Numbered from the stretch's first letter, positions 1 through 6,737 are shown. The stretch: DNA of 7,665 nt from Bifidobacteriaceae bacterium (GCA_031278665.1 JAITKC010000317.1:1-7665), one strand, 5' to 3'. Notes: generated by a model from the sequence alone, not told the origin. Translations and numbers: made by a program.

Positions 1-556
1 GGTTGACCTCCGCCGAATAGTCCCAGCCCGCGGTCAGACCGCAGAAAGGAGTGTCGGTGCTGATATTCACCCCGTTGACCACCGAACCGGACGGGCTGTA
101 GACGGATGACGCGCCGCCATTTCGGCCGCCCTTAAAGTCAATCATGTGCAGGGTGGAATCGCCCAAGTGCTTGAAGATCGGTCCCAGGGCGAGCGTGTCT
201 CCGGCGGTGGCGGCGGTGCCGTTGTCGGTGTCCCCCGCGTCGAACCGGACAAGGTTGTTGGATGTGTCGAAGGTGTTGTAGAGCCAAGGATCAAAGACGG
301 CGCGTATTTCGTCCTCGTCCAACCAGCGCTTGATCCAGAGCTGGTTGCGCGTGAACTGGCCATCCCAGCCGTTGAGGAAGGTGACGGCGTCCGCACGGTC
401 GGCGCTCATCCAGCTTTGGGCAAGGCTCACCCCCCCAAGCGCGATGGCGCCAGAGACCAGCAACGCCACCGGCTTGACCAGTTGGCGTGGCAGGCGTCGA
501 AGGACGCTGGTCACAGAAAGGGTGGATGAGTTCTTGGCGTTACGGTGAGCGCTCAT
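1..556 (-). CDS. Secreted protein of unknown family, N-terminal part (runs off the left edge)
   Basis: An open frame runs from ATG at 556 to the window edge with no stop, giving 185 codons of the N-terminus. The start is supported by AAGGAAG at 564-570, 7 bases upstream. Residues 1-57 look like a signal peptide: a long basic n-region (R20, R21, R24, K28), a hydrophobic core at about 29-46, and an Ala-Asp-Ala site at 55-57 that fits signal peptidase I cleavage. The mature part is rich in aromatic residues and in Asp, Asn, Gly and Thr, with a tryptophan cluster (W64, W74, W78, W91) and only one Cys (172). This is typical of an exported extracellular or surface protein. I do not recognise the family, and any sorting signal or anchor would lie outside the window. 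GC is clearly lower than in neighbouring genes (for example 32 of 60 bases at 121-180). The export call is fairly sure; the function is unknown. Confidence 0.78.
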   Translation of the reverse strand, partial: MSAHRNAKNSSTLSVTSVLRRLPRQLVKPVALLVSGAIALGGVSLAQSWMSADRADAVTFLNGWDGQFTRNQLWIKRWLDEDEIRAVFDPWLYNTFDTSNNLVRFDAGDTDNGTAATAGDTLALGPIFKHLGDSTLHMIDFKGGRNGGASSVYSPSGSVVNGVNISTDTPFCGLTAGWDYSAEVN

Positions 557-563
557 CGACAAA

Positions 564-570
564 CTTCCTT
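564..570 (-). promoter_or_regulatory. Ribosome binding site of the secreted protein gene
   Basis: On the minus strand the sequence reads AAGGAAG with a 7-base spacer to the ATG at 556. It decides the start of the left-edge gene, since there is no other good start with a Shine-Dalgarno nearby. Confidence 0.7.
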
Positions 571-603
571 GCAATAGGTTCCAGCCCCTGACGGGGTTCG
601 GCC

Positions 604-632
604 AAAAAGCCCGCCCGGTCCGCGCCGCGGGC
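604..632 (-). terminator. Intrinsic terminator-like hairpin inside the leader of the secreted protein gene
   Basis: Read on the minus strand, a GCCCGC arm (632-627), a 12-base GC-rich loop and a GCGGGC arm (614-609) are followed directly by five T residues (608-604). This is the shape of a Rho-independent terminator. It points toward the secreted gene and lies about 48 bases upstream of its ATG. No minus-strand gene precedes it within the window, because the next gene upstream is on the plus strand. It would therefore act as a leader attenuator rather than as the end of a gene. The T-run is short and the region is GC-rich, so a chance hairpin is possible. Confidence 0.45.
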
Positions 633-840
633 GACGGCTAGGACCGAGGCCGGCGGGATCGCTCCATCGCCCCGCGGCAAAATGCGGAGCGGTGGGGCAA
701 GCCCCCCGCGCACGCGGCAGGAGGGAACTCCTGCTGCGGGCTACCCAGAGACTATTGGCTTGGCAACCGGGTTTGTGGGACAACTGCGTAGTTCCGCTCA
801 TGCCGGTGTTTCCCTTTCATCGGCCCTCCCGCCGGCATTG
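633..840 (-). promoter_or_regulatory. Candidate structured 5' leader (possible cis-regulatory RNA) of the secreted protein gene
   Basis: Read on the minus strand, several stem-loops follow each other: 838-832/806-800, a short AACT/AGTT hairpin near 790, the perfect 7-bp hairpin 734-717 enclosed by CCCGC/GCGGG arms, a GGGG/CCCC hairpin just after it, and 691-686/665-660. The terminator-like hairpin at 632-604 comes next. A folded domain followed by a terminator just before a start codon is the layout of riboswitches and attenuators. I could not match it to a known riboswitch consensus, and GC-rich DNA forms many chance hairpins, so this is a candidate only. Confidence 0.3.
717..734. repeat. 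Perfect 7-bp inverted repeat with 4-base loop
   Basis: GCAGGAG and CTCCTGC flank GGAA on the plus strand (TTCC on the minus strand). It is the strongest compact hairpin in the intergenic region. On the plus strand the loop is a GNRA tetraloop. On the minus strand the hairpin sits in the middle of the candidate structured leader. Confidence 0.55.
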
Positions 841-1162
841 ACCTGGGCAGACGCCGCCCAAACCGATTTGAGACGGGATTTACCGCCTGCGGGCGCGGCC
901 AAGAACCCCCGCCCGATTGACAATTCGCCGGCCTCGCCGCAACCCGGCTCCCCGCCGCGGGGCGACCGGGCGCCCGGGCGGCGGCATCGGGCAATTGAGA
1001 ACGGCGCGGAAGCCTGTGCCGCGCGACCCGCGGCGTTTATCCGACACCGGGCGGGGGACCGGCCGCGCGAGGCGGTGGATTAGTGTATCTTCCCGTTGAG
1101 TTTCATCCGCTCGGCCGGCCGGAACGTTCTCGCGACGCCCGGCATGTCAAGGCTCCGGCAAT

Positions 1163-1170
1163 AAGGGGGA
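1163..1170 (+). promoter_or_regulatory. Ribosome binding site that sets the LCP gene start
   Basis: AAGGGGGA lies 8 bases before the GTG at 1179. This favours GTG 1179 over the more upstream in-frame GTG at 1083, which has no such site, and over ATG 1197, for which the spacing would be 26 bases. The out-of-frame ATG at 1171 abuts it with no spacer. Confidence 0.6.
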
Positions 1171-1178
1171 ATGACGAC

Positions 1179-2651
1179 GTGGCGCGACACACCGGCATGA
1201 CAGACAACGACGCGAACTCGAGTCGATTCGCCAGTTGGATCGCCCGCGTGCTGGCGATCGCCCTGGGGCTGGCGGCGATCGTCGGCCTGGCGGTGCTGGC
1301 CAAACTCGGCGTCCTGCCGACACCCTGGCTGATCGGCGCCGCCTTCGCGACGGCGCTGGTGGCCGGCGCGGTCGCGATTGGGCTGTGGCGCACCCGCGTC
1401 CCGCCCTCCTGGTTCCGGTTCGCCGGCTTGAGCCTGGTGGCGGTGTTGGCGATCGCCGGCTCGGCGCTCGGCGTCAAAGCCGTGGGCGACGTGCAGGGAT
1501 TCGTCAATCGGGCCGCGCCCAGCCAGCCGAAGAGCGAATACGTGGTGATCGCCCTACAAGACCACGAGGCCACCGAGGCGTCGTTGAGCGGCCAGACGAT
1601 GGGCGAACTCGCGAACGACGCGAACCGGCAGGCCGTCGAGGCGAAACTACAAGGCCGGTTCGACTCCCAGTTCGTCGCCTGCGCCGATCCGACCGAGTTG
1701 GCGGCCGCCTTGACCGCCAAAGACTTCGACGCCGCGGTGCTCGACTCGAGTTTCCTCGCCATCTACGAGGAATCCGACCCAGACTTCTTCGAGTCGATCC
1801 AAATCATTTACACATTCGACCTGGACGCGCCGGCCGGGGCCGCCCCGCCGCCAAGCGCCAGCCCCAAGCCGGCCGGGGAATCCTTTGTCGTCTACATCTC
1901 CGGGATCGACACCGCCGGGTCGATCAGCAAGGTGTCGCGCTCAGACGTCAACATTTTGATGGCGATCAACCCGGACACCGGCAAAATCGTCTTGGTCAAC
2001 ACGCCGCGCGACTACTACGTCCAACTCCACGACACGACCGGCACCAAAGACAAGCTGACACACGCCGGAATCTACGGCGTCCAGAAATCCATCGACACGC
2101 TACAGGACCTCTTCGGCGTCAAGATCGACTACTACACCCGCGTGAATTTCTCGTCATTGGTGAAGATCGTGGACACATTGGGGGGCGTTGACGTGAATGT
2201 TGACCAGGCCTTCACCTCCAGACACGGCGGTTACCACTTCACCGAGGGCGTCAACCACATGAACGGCGACCAGGCGCTCGGCTTCTCGCGCGAGCGCTAT
2301 TCCTTCGCCGCCGGCGACCGCACCCGCGGCCAGAACCAGCAGAAGGTCATCACCGCCCTGATCGAAAAGGCCTCGCAGCGCTCGAACCTGCTGCGCTACA
2401 ACGAACTGCTCGGCGCGCTCGAAGGGGCCATCGAGATGAACGTCCCGATGGAGCAGATCGCCAGCGTTGTCCGCCAGCGCCTGGAGGACGGCAAGTCATG
2501 GCGGGTCGAGTCGACCAGCGTGGACGGCCAGGGGGCCAGTATGCCGACCTATTCGATGGGCGCGCAAAAGCTCTACGTCATGATCCCCGACCAGGCCACA
2601 GTCGACGCCGCGAGCCAAAAGATACAAGCCGTCCTGGACGATTCGCCCTGA
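1179..2651 (+). CDS. LytR-CpsA-Psr (LCP) family cell-wall glycopolymer ligase
   Basis: LCP proteins transfer undecaprenyl-phosphate-linked glycopolymers onto peptidoglycan at the outer face of the membrane. From GTG 1179 the product has 490 residues. It has a short cytosolic N-terminus, three membrane segments (about 24-43, 50-69 and 81-98), an extracytoplasmic accessory region (about 119-216), a Pro/Ala/Ser linker (about 217-234) and the LCP core (about 236-395). Family residues are visible: SRSD at 253-256, PRD at 276-278, R371 and R373 in the SRER motif, D380, R383 and QQ at 387-388. Three TM segments plus an accessory domain resemble streptococcal CpsA more than the one-TM LCPs common in actinobacteria. 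ATG 1197 is an alternative start. The gene stands alone and is divergent from the secreted protein gene. Older databases call this family a transcriptional regulator, but ligase activity is the established role. The polymer substrate is not readable here. Confidence 0.9.
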   Translation: MARHTGMTDNDANSSRFASWIARVLAIALGLAAIVGLAVLAKLGVLPTPWLIGAAFATALVAGAVAIGLWRTRVPPSWFRFAGLSLVAVLAIAGSALGVKAVGDVQGFVNRAAPSQPKSEYVVIALQDHEATEASLSGQTMGELANDANRQAVEAKLQGRFDSQFVACADPTELAAALTAKDFDAAVLDSSFLAIYEESDPDFFESIQIIYTFDLDAPAGAAPPPSASPKPAGESFVVYISGIDTAGSISKVSRSDVNILMAINPDTGKIVLVNTPRDYYVQLHDTTGTKDKLTHAGIYGVQKSIDTLQDLFGVKIDYYTRVNFSSLVKIVDTLGGVDVNVDQAFTSRHGGYHFTEGVNHMNGDQALGFSRERYSFAAGDRTRGQNQQKVITALIEKASQRSNLLRYNELLGALEGAIEMNVPMEQIASVVRQRLEDGKSWRVESTSVDGQGASMPTYSMGAQKLYVMIPDQATVDAASQKIQAVLDDSP

Positions 2652-2654
2652 CCC

Positions 2655-2683
2655 GCCCGCCGCCGCGCCAAGCCCCGGCGGGC
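2655..2683 (+). terminator. Possible terminator between the convergent LCP and MFS genes
   Basis: GCCCGCCG at 2655-2662 and CGGCGGGC at 2676-2683 form a perfect 8-bp stem with a 13-base loop, 4 bases after the LCP stop. TGGTTTA follows. The T-tract is weak, so termination is plausible but not certain. The stem could also serve the MFS gene coming from the other side. Confidence 0.4.
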
Positions 2684-2707
2684 TGGTTTAGGGGCCCGGC
2701 CTGGGGC

Positions 2708-3961
2708 TCACCGGTTGGCCGCGACCAGGCGCGCCGTGCGCGCCACGGACCGAGCGCTGGCCAGAGCCAGGCCGGTGGCGACAAACCCGGCGATCGCCAT
2801 GGCGGCGAACCCGGATTGATAGCCCACCTTGTCGATCAGTTGGCCGGCCAGCGACGCGCCGACCGACACGCCCAGGCCCAAAGCGGTGCCGACCCAGGCC
2901 AACCCCTCGGTCAGGCGCTGAGTCGGCACCAAGGACTGCATCAACGCGTTCAGGTTGATCATGGTCGGGGCGATGGTCAAACCGGCCACCAGTCCCACCA
3001 CGCTCAGGAACAGCGGATCGGACGCGAACAACACCGCCACGCAGGCCAGCGACAACAACCCGAGGCAGATAACCCAGCGCCGGGCCACCGACATCACCCA
3101 ACTGCGGGTGCCGTAGGCCAGGCCGCCGGCGGCCGAGCCAAGCGAGATGGCGCCCAGAACCGCTCCCGACAAATGCTTGACGCCCCACTCCTCGGTCGCC
3201 GCGACCACCGTCACATCGCAGGCCCCGAACAAGGCGCCGACCATGACGGTCACGCCCGCCACCGCCGCCACGCCGGGGAACAGCACAATCAACCGGCCCG
3301 CCCCGGGACGAACCGCGTGATCGGCTTCGCCCTCGCCGGCCTTTGCGGCCCGCGACCGCCTGATGTTCGGGACCGGCGGCTCAGTCGACCGCAGCGAGTA
3401 AAACCACAACGCCCCAACCGCGCCCAGAATCACCGGCGCCACCAAACCGGCGCTGGGCGCGACCTGGGTGGCCAAGAAAGTCGCCGCCACCGGTCCGATC
3501 ACAAAACAGAGTTCGTCCAGAGTCGACTCCAACGAGAAAGCGGTGTGCAATTCCCGGGCGTTGTGGACAACTAAATTCCACCGGGCTCTGACCATGGCGC
3601 CCGGGGCGCCGCCAGTCGCCCCCGAGACCATCGCCGGGACGAACAGCATCCAAGCCGGGACGCGCATCGCGCCCATGACCACCATCACGGCCAACGTGCC
3701 AGCTGAGATCAGGGCCGCCGGCAACATCACCCGGCGCTGACCGTGGCGGTCGACTAAATTCGACAGAATCGCCGTGCCGACCGCCCAGGCGACGACATTG
3801 GCGGCCGAAATCCCGCCCGCCAGGCCATAAGACTTGTAGATTCCCGAGACCATCATGACCGTCCCGATGCCCATCATCGACCCGCCCGCCCGCGCCAACA
3901 GGGCGGCCCCGCAAAAGGCGGCCGCACCTGGGATTTTAAGCAGGTCGATATATGGGCGCAC
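2708..3961 (-). CDS. Major facilitator superfamily (MFS) transporter, 12 TM
   Basis: The product has 417 residues and is an inner-membrane secondary transporter. Hydrophobic segments fill two halves separated by a charged cytoplasmic loop (around residues 195-228, with several Arg, Lys and Glu). An MFS motif-A-like loop, LVDRHGQRRV, lies between TM2 and TM3 near residue 70. The stretch with TAFSLES and DELCFVIGP around residues 143-158 is typical of an uncharacterised actinobacterial MFS group, some of which are annotated as drug efflux proteins. I start it at GTG 3961, giving MRPYIDLLKIPG, because related proteins begin this way and a TATGAT hexamer lies 9 bases upstream. An in-frame TTG at 3985 would add 8 residues but would include that hexamer. 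There is no Shine-Dalgarno before either start. The gene is divergent from nudC and convergent with the LCP gene. The substrate is unknown. Confidence 0.85.
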   Translation of the reverse strand: MRPYIDLLKIPGAAAFCGAALLARAGGSMMGIGTVMMVSGIYKSYGLAGGISAANVVAWAVGTAILSNLVDRHGQRRVMLPAALISAGTLAVMVVMGAMRVPAWMLFVPAMVSGATGGAPGAMVRARWNLVVHNARELHTAFSLESTLDELCFVIGPVAATFLATQVAPSAGLVAPVILGAVGALWFYSLRSTEPPVPNIRRSRAAKAGEGEADHAVRPGAGRLIVLFPGVAAVAGVTVMVGALFGACDVTVVAATEEWGVKHLSGAVLGAISLGSAAGGLAYGTRSWVMSVARRWVICLGLLSLACVAVLFASDPLFLSVVGLVAGLTIAPTMINLNALMQSLVPTQRLTEGLAWVGTALGLGVSVGASLAGQLIDKVGYQSGFAAMAIAGFVATGLALASARSVARTARLVAANR

Positions 3962-3970
3962 GAACTCAAC

Positions 3971-3976
3971 ATCATA
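3971..3976 (-). promoter_or_regulatory. -10 element of a leaderless promoter for the MFS gene
   Basis: TATGAT on the minus strand differs from TATAAT at one position and ends 9 bases before the GTG at 3961. Transcription would then start at or next to the GTG. No clear -35 is visible, which is common for actinobacterial promoters. Confidence 0.45.
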
Positions 3977-4046
3977 CGACTCCAAGATGAACCGAATGTG
4001 ACGCGAAGGGTCTCGATCCGCCGCCGCCGGCCCGGTTCGGGGCGGT

Positions 4047-4052
4047 TAAGAT
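4047..4052 (+). promoter_or_regulatory. -10 element of a leaderless promoter for nudC
   Basis: TAAGAT fits the actinobacterial TANNNT -10 pattern and ends 8 bases before GTG 4061. That spacing places the transcription start at or very near the GTG. The GGGGA between them lies only one base from the GTG, too close to act as a Shine-Dalgarno site. Confidence 0.45.
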
Positions 4053-4060
4053 TTGGGGAC

Positions 4061-4867
4061 GTGACACATCTGCTCGGCGTCATCCCAGGCGCCGCTCCGC
4101 TCTTACTAGTCGCCGGCGCCGACTTGGCGGACGCCGCCCGGTCGATTCAGTCGCCGCCACCGGTTCCGGTGGGCGAAGGCATAGCCGTCGTTGTCGCCGA
4201 ACCGGGGACGCCGCCGCCGCCGGGCGCGCGCTGGGCGCCGGCCCGGACCGCTCTGCCGGACCTGCCGCCGTCCGCCCAGCCGATCGCCTTGCGGGCTCTG
4301 GCGGTCGCCAACTGGCGAAGCCGCGCCCGGTTCTGCCCGGCCTGCGGCGGTCCGGTCGAGCCCACCGCCCACGGTTACAACTGCCTGCGCGAGGATCGGC
4401 CGGTTTTCCCGCGCACCGACCCCTGTGTCATCACAGCCATCCTCGACTCAGGCGGGCGGCTGCTTCTTTGCCATGCCGCGAACCATCCGGACCGCCTCTA
4501 CACCCTGGTGGCCGGCTTCGTCGAGGCGGGCGAATCGCTTGAGGACGCGGTTCGGCGCGAAGCGCTCGAGGAAGTCGGCGTCGAAGTCTCCCGGCTCCAA
4601 TTCATCCGCTCCCAGCCATGGCCCTTCCCCGGCTCGCTGATGGCCTCTTTTTCGGCCCTGGCCAGCGCCGAAGCCATCACCGTGGACGGCCGCGAGATAC
4701 TCGACGCGGCTTGGTTCACGCGGGCCGAACTGACCCACGCGCTCAACTCCGGCGCGGTCGCCCTGCCGCTGGATTACTCGGTCGCCCGCCAAACAATCGA
4801 GTCCTGGCGCACCGGCCGCGGCTGGCGCGGCTGGCGCGGCTGGCGCGGCGAGGTCCCCAGACCTTAG
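4061..4867 (+). CDS. nudC: NADH/NAD+ diphosphatase (Nudix family, NudC type)
   Basis: NudC hydrolyses NAD(H) to NMN(H) and AMP and in E. coli also removes NAD caps from RNA. The product has 268 residues from GTG 4061. It has a variable N-terminal domain (about 1-85), a zinc-ribbon region (C92, C95, C108), FPRTDP at 116-121, a complete Nudix box at 152-174 (GFVEAGE, then REALEEVGV), and SQPWPFP at 184-190, which marks the NADH-pyrophosphatase subgroup. The fourth zinc ligand expected three residues after C108 is Glu111, so the site is incomplete. The protein ends in three GWR repeats. An in-frame GTG at 3998 would add 21 Arg-rich residues that do not look native, and a -10-like hexamer lies just before 4061, so I chose the latter. 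It is convergent with ispH. The identification is strong. Confidence 0.92.
   Translation: MTHLLGVIPGAAPLLLVAGADLADAARSIQSPPPVPVGEGIAVVVAEPGTPPPPGARWAPARTALPDLPPSAQPIALRALAVANWRSRARFCPACGGPVEPTAHGYNCLREDRPVFPRTDPCVITAILDSGGRLLLCHAANHPDRLYTLVAGFVEAGESLEDAVRREALEEVGVEVSRLQFIRSQPWPFPGSLMASFSALASAEAITVDGREILDAAWFTRAELTHALNSGAVALPLDYSVARQTIESWRTGRGWRGWRGWRGEVPRP
4820..4846 (+). repeat. Three perfect 9-bp tandem repeats in the 3' end of nudC
   Basis: GGCTGGCGC is repeated three times in frame and encodes Gly-Trp-Arg three times in the C-terminal tail. It lies beyond the Nudix fold. It is likely a slippage-expanded region that could vary in copy number between strains without changing the frame. Confidence 0.75.
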
Positions 4868-4912
4868 CGGACAACCGCGGCGCGGGCCGGCGCCAAGCCC
4901 ACGCCAATCGGG

Positions 4913-5890
4913 TCAGGGGCGATGGGGCAGGCGGGGGATGGGGCGGCCGGCGGCGGCCAAGTCTTGGCGCAGTTCGCGCGGGAGGGCGAAGGCCAGCGCG
5001 TCCGATGCGGCGGCGACCTCCTCGCGTTGGTCGAACCCAAACTTGGCCAGTTCGGCCAAAGCCTGCTCGACCAGTTCCTCTGGCACCGACGCGCCCGAGG
5101 TCAGGCCCACCGTGTCGGCGCCGGCGAGCCAGTCGGCCTCGATTTCGGCGGCCGAATCGACTCGATAGGCGGCCCGCGCGCCGTGTTGAAGCGCCACCTC
5201 GACCAGCCGCACGGAGTTCGACGAATTAGCCGATCCGACCACTATCACCAGATCGCTGCGGCGGGCGAGCTGTTTGACCGCGCCCTGGCGGTTCTGGGTC
5301 GCATAGCAGATGTCGTCGGACGGCGGATCGGTCAACTGGGCGAAACGGCGGCGCAGCCGGGCCACCGTCGCCAGAGTCTCATCGACTGACAAAGTGGTCT
5401 GGGAGAGCCAGGCGACTTTGGCCGGGTCCGGCACCGCGACGGCATCGACGTCCGCCGGCGAGTCGACCACCCGGATCGCCTCCGGCGCCTCGCCGGCGGT
5501 GCCCTCGACTTCCTCATGTCCTTGGTGGCCGATCAACACAATCGAATAACCCCGGCCGGCCAACTTGCCGACTTCGCGGTGAACCTTGGTGACCAGCGGG
5601 CAGGTCGCGTCGATCACCCGCAAACTCCTCGCCTCGGCCTGGGCGCGCACGGCCGGGGAGACGCCGTGGGCGGAGAACACCACCCGGGCGCCGGGCGGCA
5701 CCTGGTCGAGTTCGGCCACAAAAACCGCTCCCAACGCCGCCAAGCGGCCGACCACGTGTTTGTTGTGGACAATCTCCCGGCGAACGTAGATCGGCGGGCC
5801 GTAAAGAGACAAGGCCCGCTCGACCGTCTCGACCGCTCGGTCGACGCCGGCGCAGTAGCCGCGCGGCGCGGCCAACAGCACACGGCCCAT
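4913..5890 (-). CDS. ispH: 4-hydroxy-3-methylbut-2-enyl diphosphate reductase (IspH/LytB)
   Basis: IspH is the last enzyme of the MEP isoprenoid pathway. It reduces HMBPP to IPP and DMAPP with a [4Fe-4S] cluster in the cytosol. The product has 325 residues, close to the family norm. The three cluster cysteines are present in their usual motifs: C13 (GYCAGV), C97 (ATCPLV) and C195 (ICYATQNRQ). Substrate-site residues H42 (VHN), H75 (SAHGVSP), H125 and E127 (GHEEVEG), and the SSNS motif are also present. The ATG at 5890 overlaps the TAA of the upstream SRPBCC gene by one base (TAATG). There is no good Shine-Dalgarno, so translation is probably coupled. The frame stays open far upstream of this ATG, but that part is an alternate frame of the upstream gene. 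The last residues (after about 310) are variable. The identification is very strong. Confidence 0.97.
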   Translation of the reverse strand: MGRVLLAAPRGYCAGVDRAVETVERALSLYGPPIYVRREIVHNKHVVGRLAALGAVFVAELDQVPPGARVVFSAHGVSPAVRAQAEARSLRVIDATCPLVTKVHREVGKLAGRGYSIVLIGHQGHEEVEGTAGEAPEAIRVVDSPADVDAVAVPDPAKVAWLSQTTLSVDETLATVARLRRRFAQLTDPPSDDICYATQNRQGAVKQLARRSDLVIVVGSANSSNSVRLVEVALQHGARAAYRVDSAAEIEADWLAGADTVGLTSGASVPEELVEQALAELAKFGFDQREEVAAASDALAFALPRELRQDLAAAGRPIPRLPHRP

Positions 5891-6615
5891 TAGGCGCTTT
5901 GACCGGTTTCGGGGAGCGAGCCGGCCGCCGCGGCGCCAAGATCCCGATCCGCGCCGGACTTGGGGGCGTCCGAGGGGCCGCAGCCGCCGTCTTCCAAATG
6001 GGCCGTGACCTGGTCCCGCCAAGACCGCTCCGCCCGGTCGCGGACGCCCGCCAAAATCCGGCGAGTCGTCGCGAAACTGATCCAATTGGCCGCCTTGACC
6101 GCCAACCCCGTGCGCCACTTGGTCCAGGCGTAACGCTCGCGCGCGACTAGGCGCGTGCCGGCCGGGCCCTCGGGCTCCAGGACAAAGGCCCACGAAAAGC
6201 TGAAATCCCGAACCGGCCCGCCCGGCCGGGCGCCCAGAGCGCTCGACAACACCAGCGCCCGGCCGTCGTCGCTTTCGGCGACCCCCAAGCAAACCGATTC
6301 CGCCAGTTTGACCAGGTCGCCGACCGCGAGGTTTTGCCATTCGGGCTCCAACCGGTCGCAACTGTAAAACCCGGCTTTGTCGGCCCCGATCTGGACCAGC
6401 CAAGGCCAAACCTCCCGCGGCGGCGCGTCGATGCCGATCGCCCGGGTGGCCTGCAACACCGGCTGCGGAATCAGCTGGTCGCCGGGAAGAACGCAGCGCT
6501 GTTCGGCGATAGTCGCCCCCCAGCGAAGCTGCCAACGCCAAGCCGCCAGGGCGCCGACACCGGCGCCGGCCATCAGCAGGTGCCCCAACACGACTTTGCC
6601 TTTGCGCTTCGCCAT
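5890..6615 (-). CDS. Membrane-anchored SRPBCC (START-like) protein
   Basis: The product has 241 residues. A basic start (MAKRKGK) leads into one hydrophobic segment at about 8-26, followed by the motif RWGAT. An SRPBCC domain follows (about 45-200), recognisable from [33 protein letters not shown] and [10 protein letters not shown]. This is an uncharacterised actinobacterial branch of the polyketide cyclase/START-like fold, which usually binds lipids or other hydrophobic ligands. As I recall the family, about a dozen residues normally lie between the FYSxDxLE part and PEWQ; they are missing here ([12 protein letters not shown]). The last ~35 residues are low-complexity and polar, ending in LPETGQSA. 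No strong Shine-Dalgarno is seen at the ATG. It is the first gene of a two-gene unit with ispH, with stop and start overlapping, which suggests co-expression. The ligand and role are unknown. Confidence 0.78.
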   Translation of the reverse strand: MAKRKGKVVLGHLLMAGAGVGALAAWRWQLRWGATIAEQRCVLPGDQLIPQPVLQATRAIGIDAPPREVWPWLVQIGADKAGFYSCDRLEPEWQNLAVGDLVKLAESVCLGVAESDDGRALVLSSALGARPGGPVRDFSFSWAFVLEPEGPAGTRLVARERYAWTKWRTGLAVKAANWISFATTRRILAGVRDRAERSWRDQVTAHLEDGGCGPSDAPKSGADRDLGAAAAGSLPETGQSA

Positions 6616-6634
6616 GTTCCCAGTCTCTCACCTG

Positions 6635-6648
6635 CCGGACGCCGGTCC
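6635..6648. repeat. 14-bp dyad repeat, copy 1 (candidate operator)
   Basis: CCGGACGCCGGTCC contains the inverted repeat GGAC-N4-GTCC. An identical copy is at 6738-6751, on the other side of the divergent intergenic region. No regulator has been identified. Confidence 0.45.
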
Positions 6649-6737
6649 CCGGCCAATCCGCCGGCGCCGGCGGCGGGCGGAGGGGCCGAATCGCCATGGC
6701 AGAATTGGGCGGGCGGAACCGAACACCCGCCATGGGG

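Larger units (their letters stand above)
557..1178. other. Long divergent intergenic region rich in inverted repeats
   Basis: This 622-base gap separates the minus-strand secreted gene from the plus-strand LCP gene. It should hold both promoters, but no convincing -35/-10 pair is visible. A consensus TTGACA at 917-922 has no -10 at the right distance. A TATCTT at 1086-1091 on the plus strand lacks a -35. Inverted repeats include 660-665/686-691 (CGCTCC/GGAGCG), a perfect 7-bp hairpin at 717-734, 800-806/832-838 (ATGCCGG/CCGGCAT) and 1004-1009/1019-1024 (GCGCGG/CCGCGC). Several open frames exist on both strands, but they are Arg/Pro/Ser-rich, lack codon bias and resemble no family, so I treat the region as non-coding. 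Confidence 0.6.

Noticed and set aside
553..801. 82-codon minus-strand frame with an AAGGG-like site upstream and a stop overlapping the secreted gene start (ATGA)
   Set aside because: Composition is Arg/Pro/Ser/Gly-rich, third positions lack the strong G/C bias of real genes here, and it crosses the hairpins and the terminator-like element. Treated as chance, although the overlap is curious.
700..840. Possible c-di-GMP-I (GEMM) riboswitch on the minus strand, suggested by AAAGGGAAAC and CCGGTTGCCAAGCC
   Set aside because: The conserved core GACGCAAAGCC is absent and the P2/P3 helices cannot be laid out properly, so the resemblance is only partial. A covariance-model search would settle it.
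917..922. Consensus -35 TTGACA on the plus strand
   Set aside because: No -10-like hexamer lies 16-19 bases downstream, and it is over 250 bases from the LCP start.
682..1083. 133-codon plus-strand frame and other frames in the 557-1178 gap
   Set aside because: Low-complexity Arg/Pro/Ala-rich translations with no ribosome binding site or recognisable family; typical spurious frames in GC-rich DNA.
1171..1200. Nine-codon leader frame (ATG 1171 to TGA 1200) overlapping ATG 1197 of the LCP frame
   Set aside because: The AAGGGGGA site directly abuts its ATG, leaving no spacer, while it is ideally placed for GTG 1179.
5890..5925. LPETG near the C-terminus of the SRPBCC protein, resembling a sortase signal
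   Set aside because: Only three residues follow it, with no hydrophobic segment or basic tail, and the protein is already anchored by an N-terminal TM segment. Probably coincidental.
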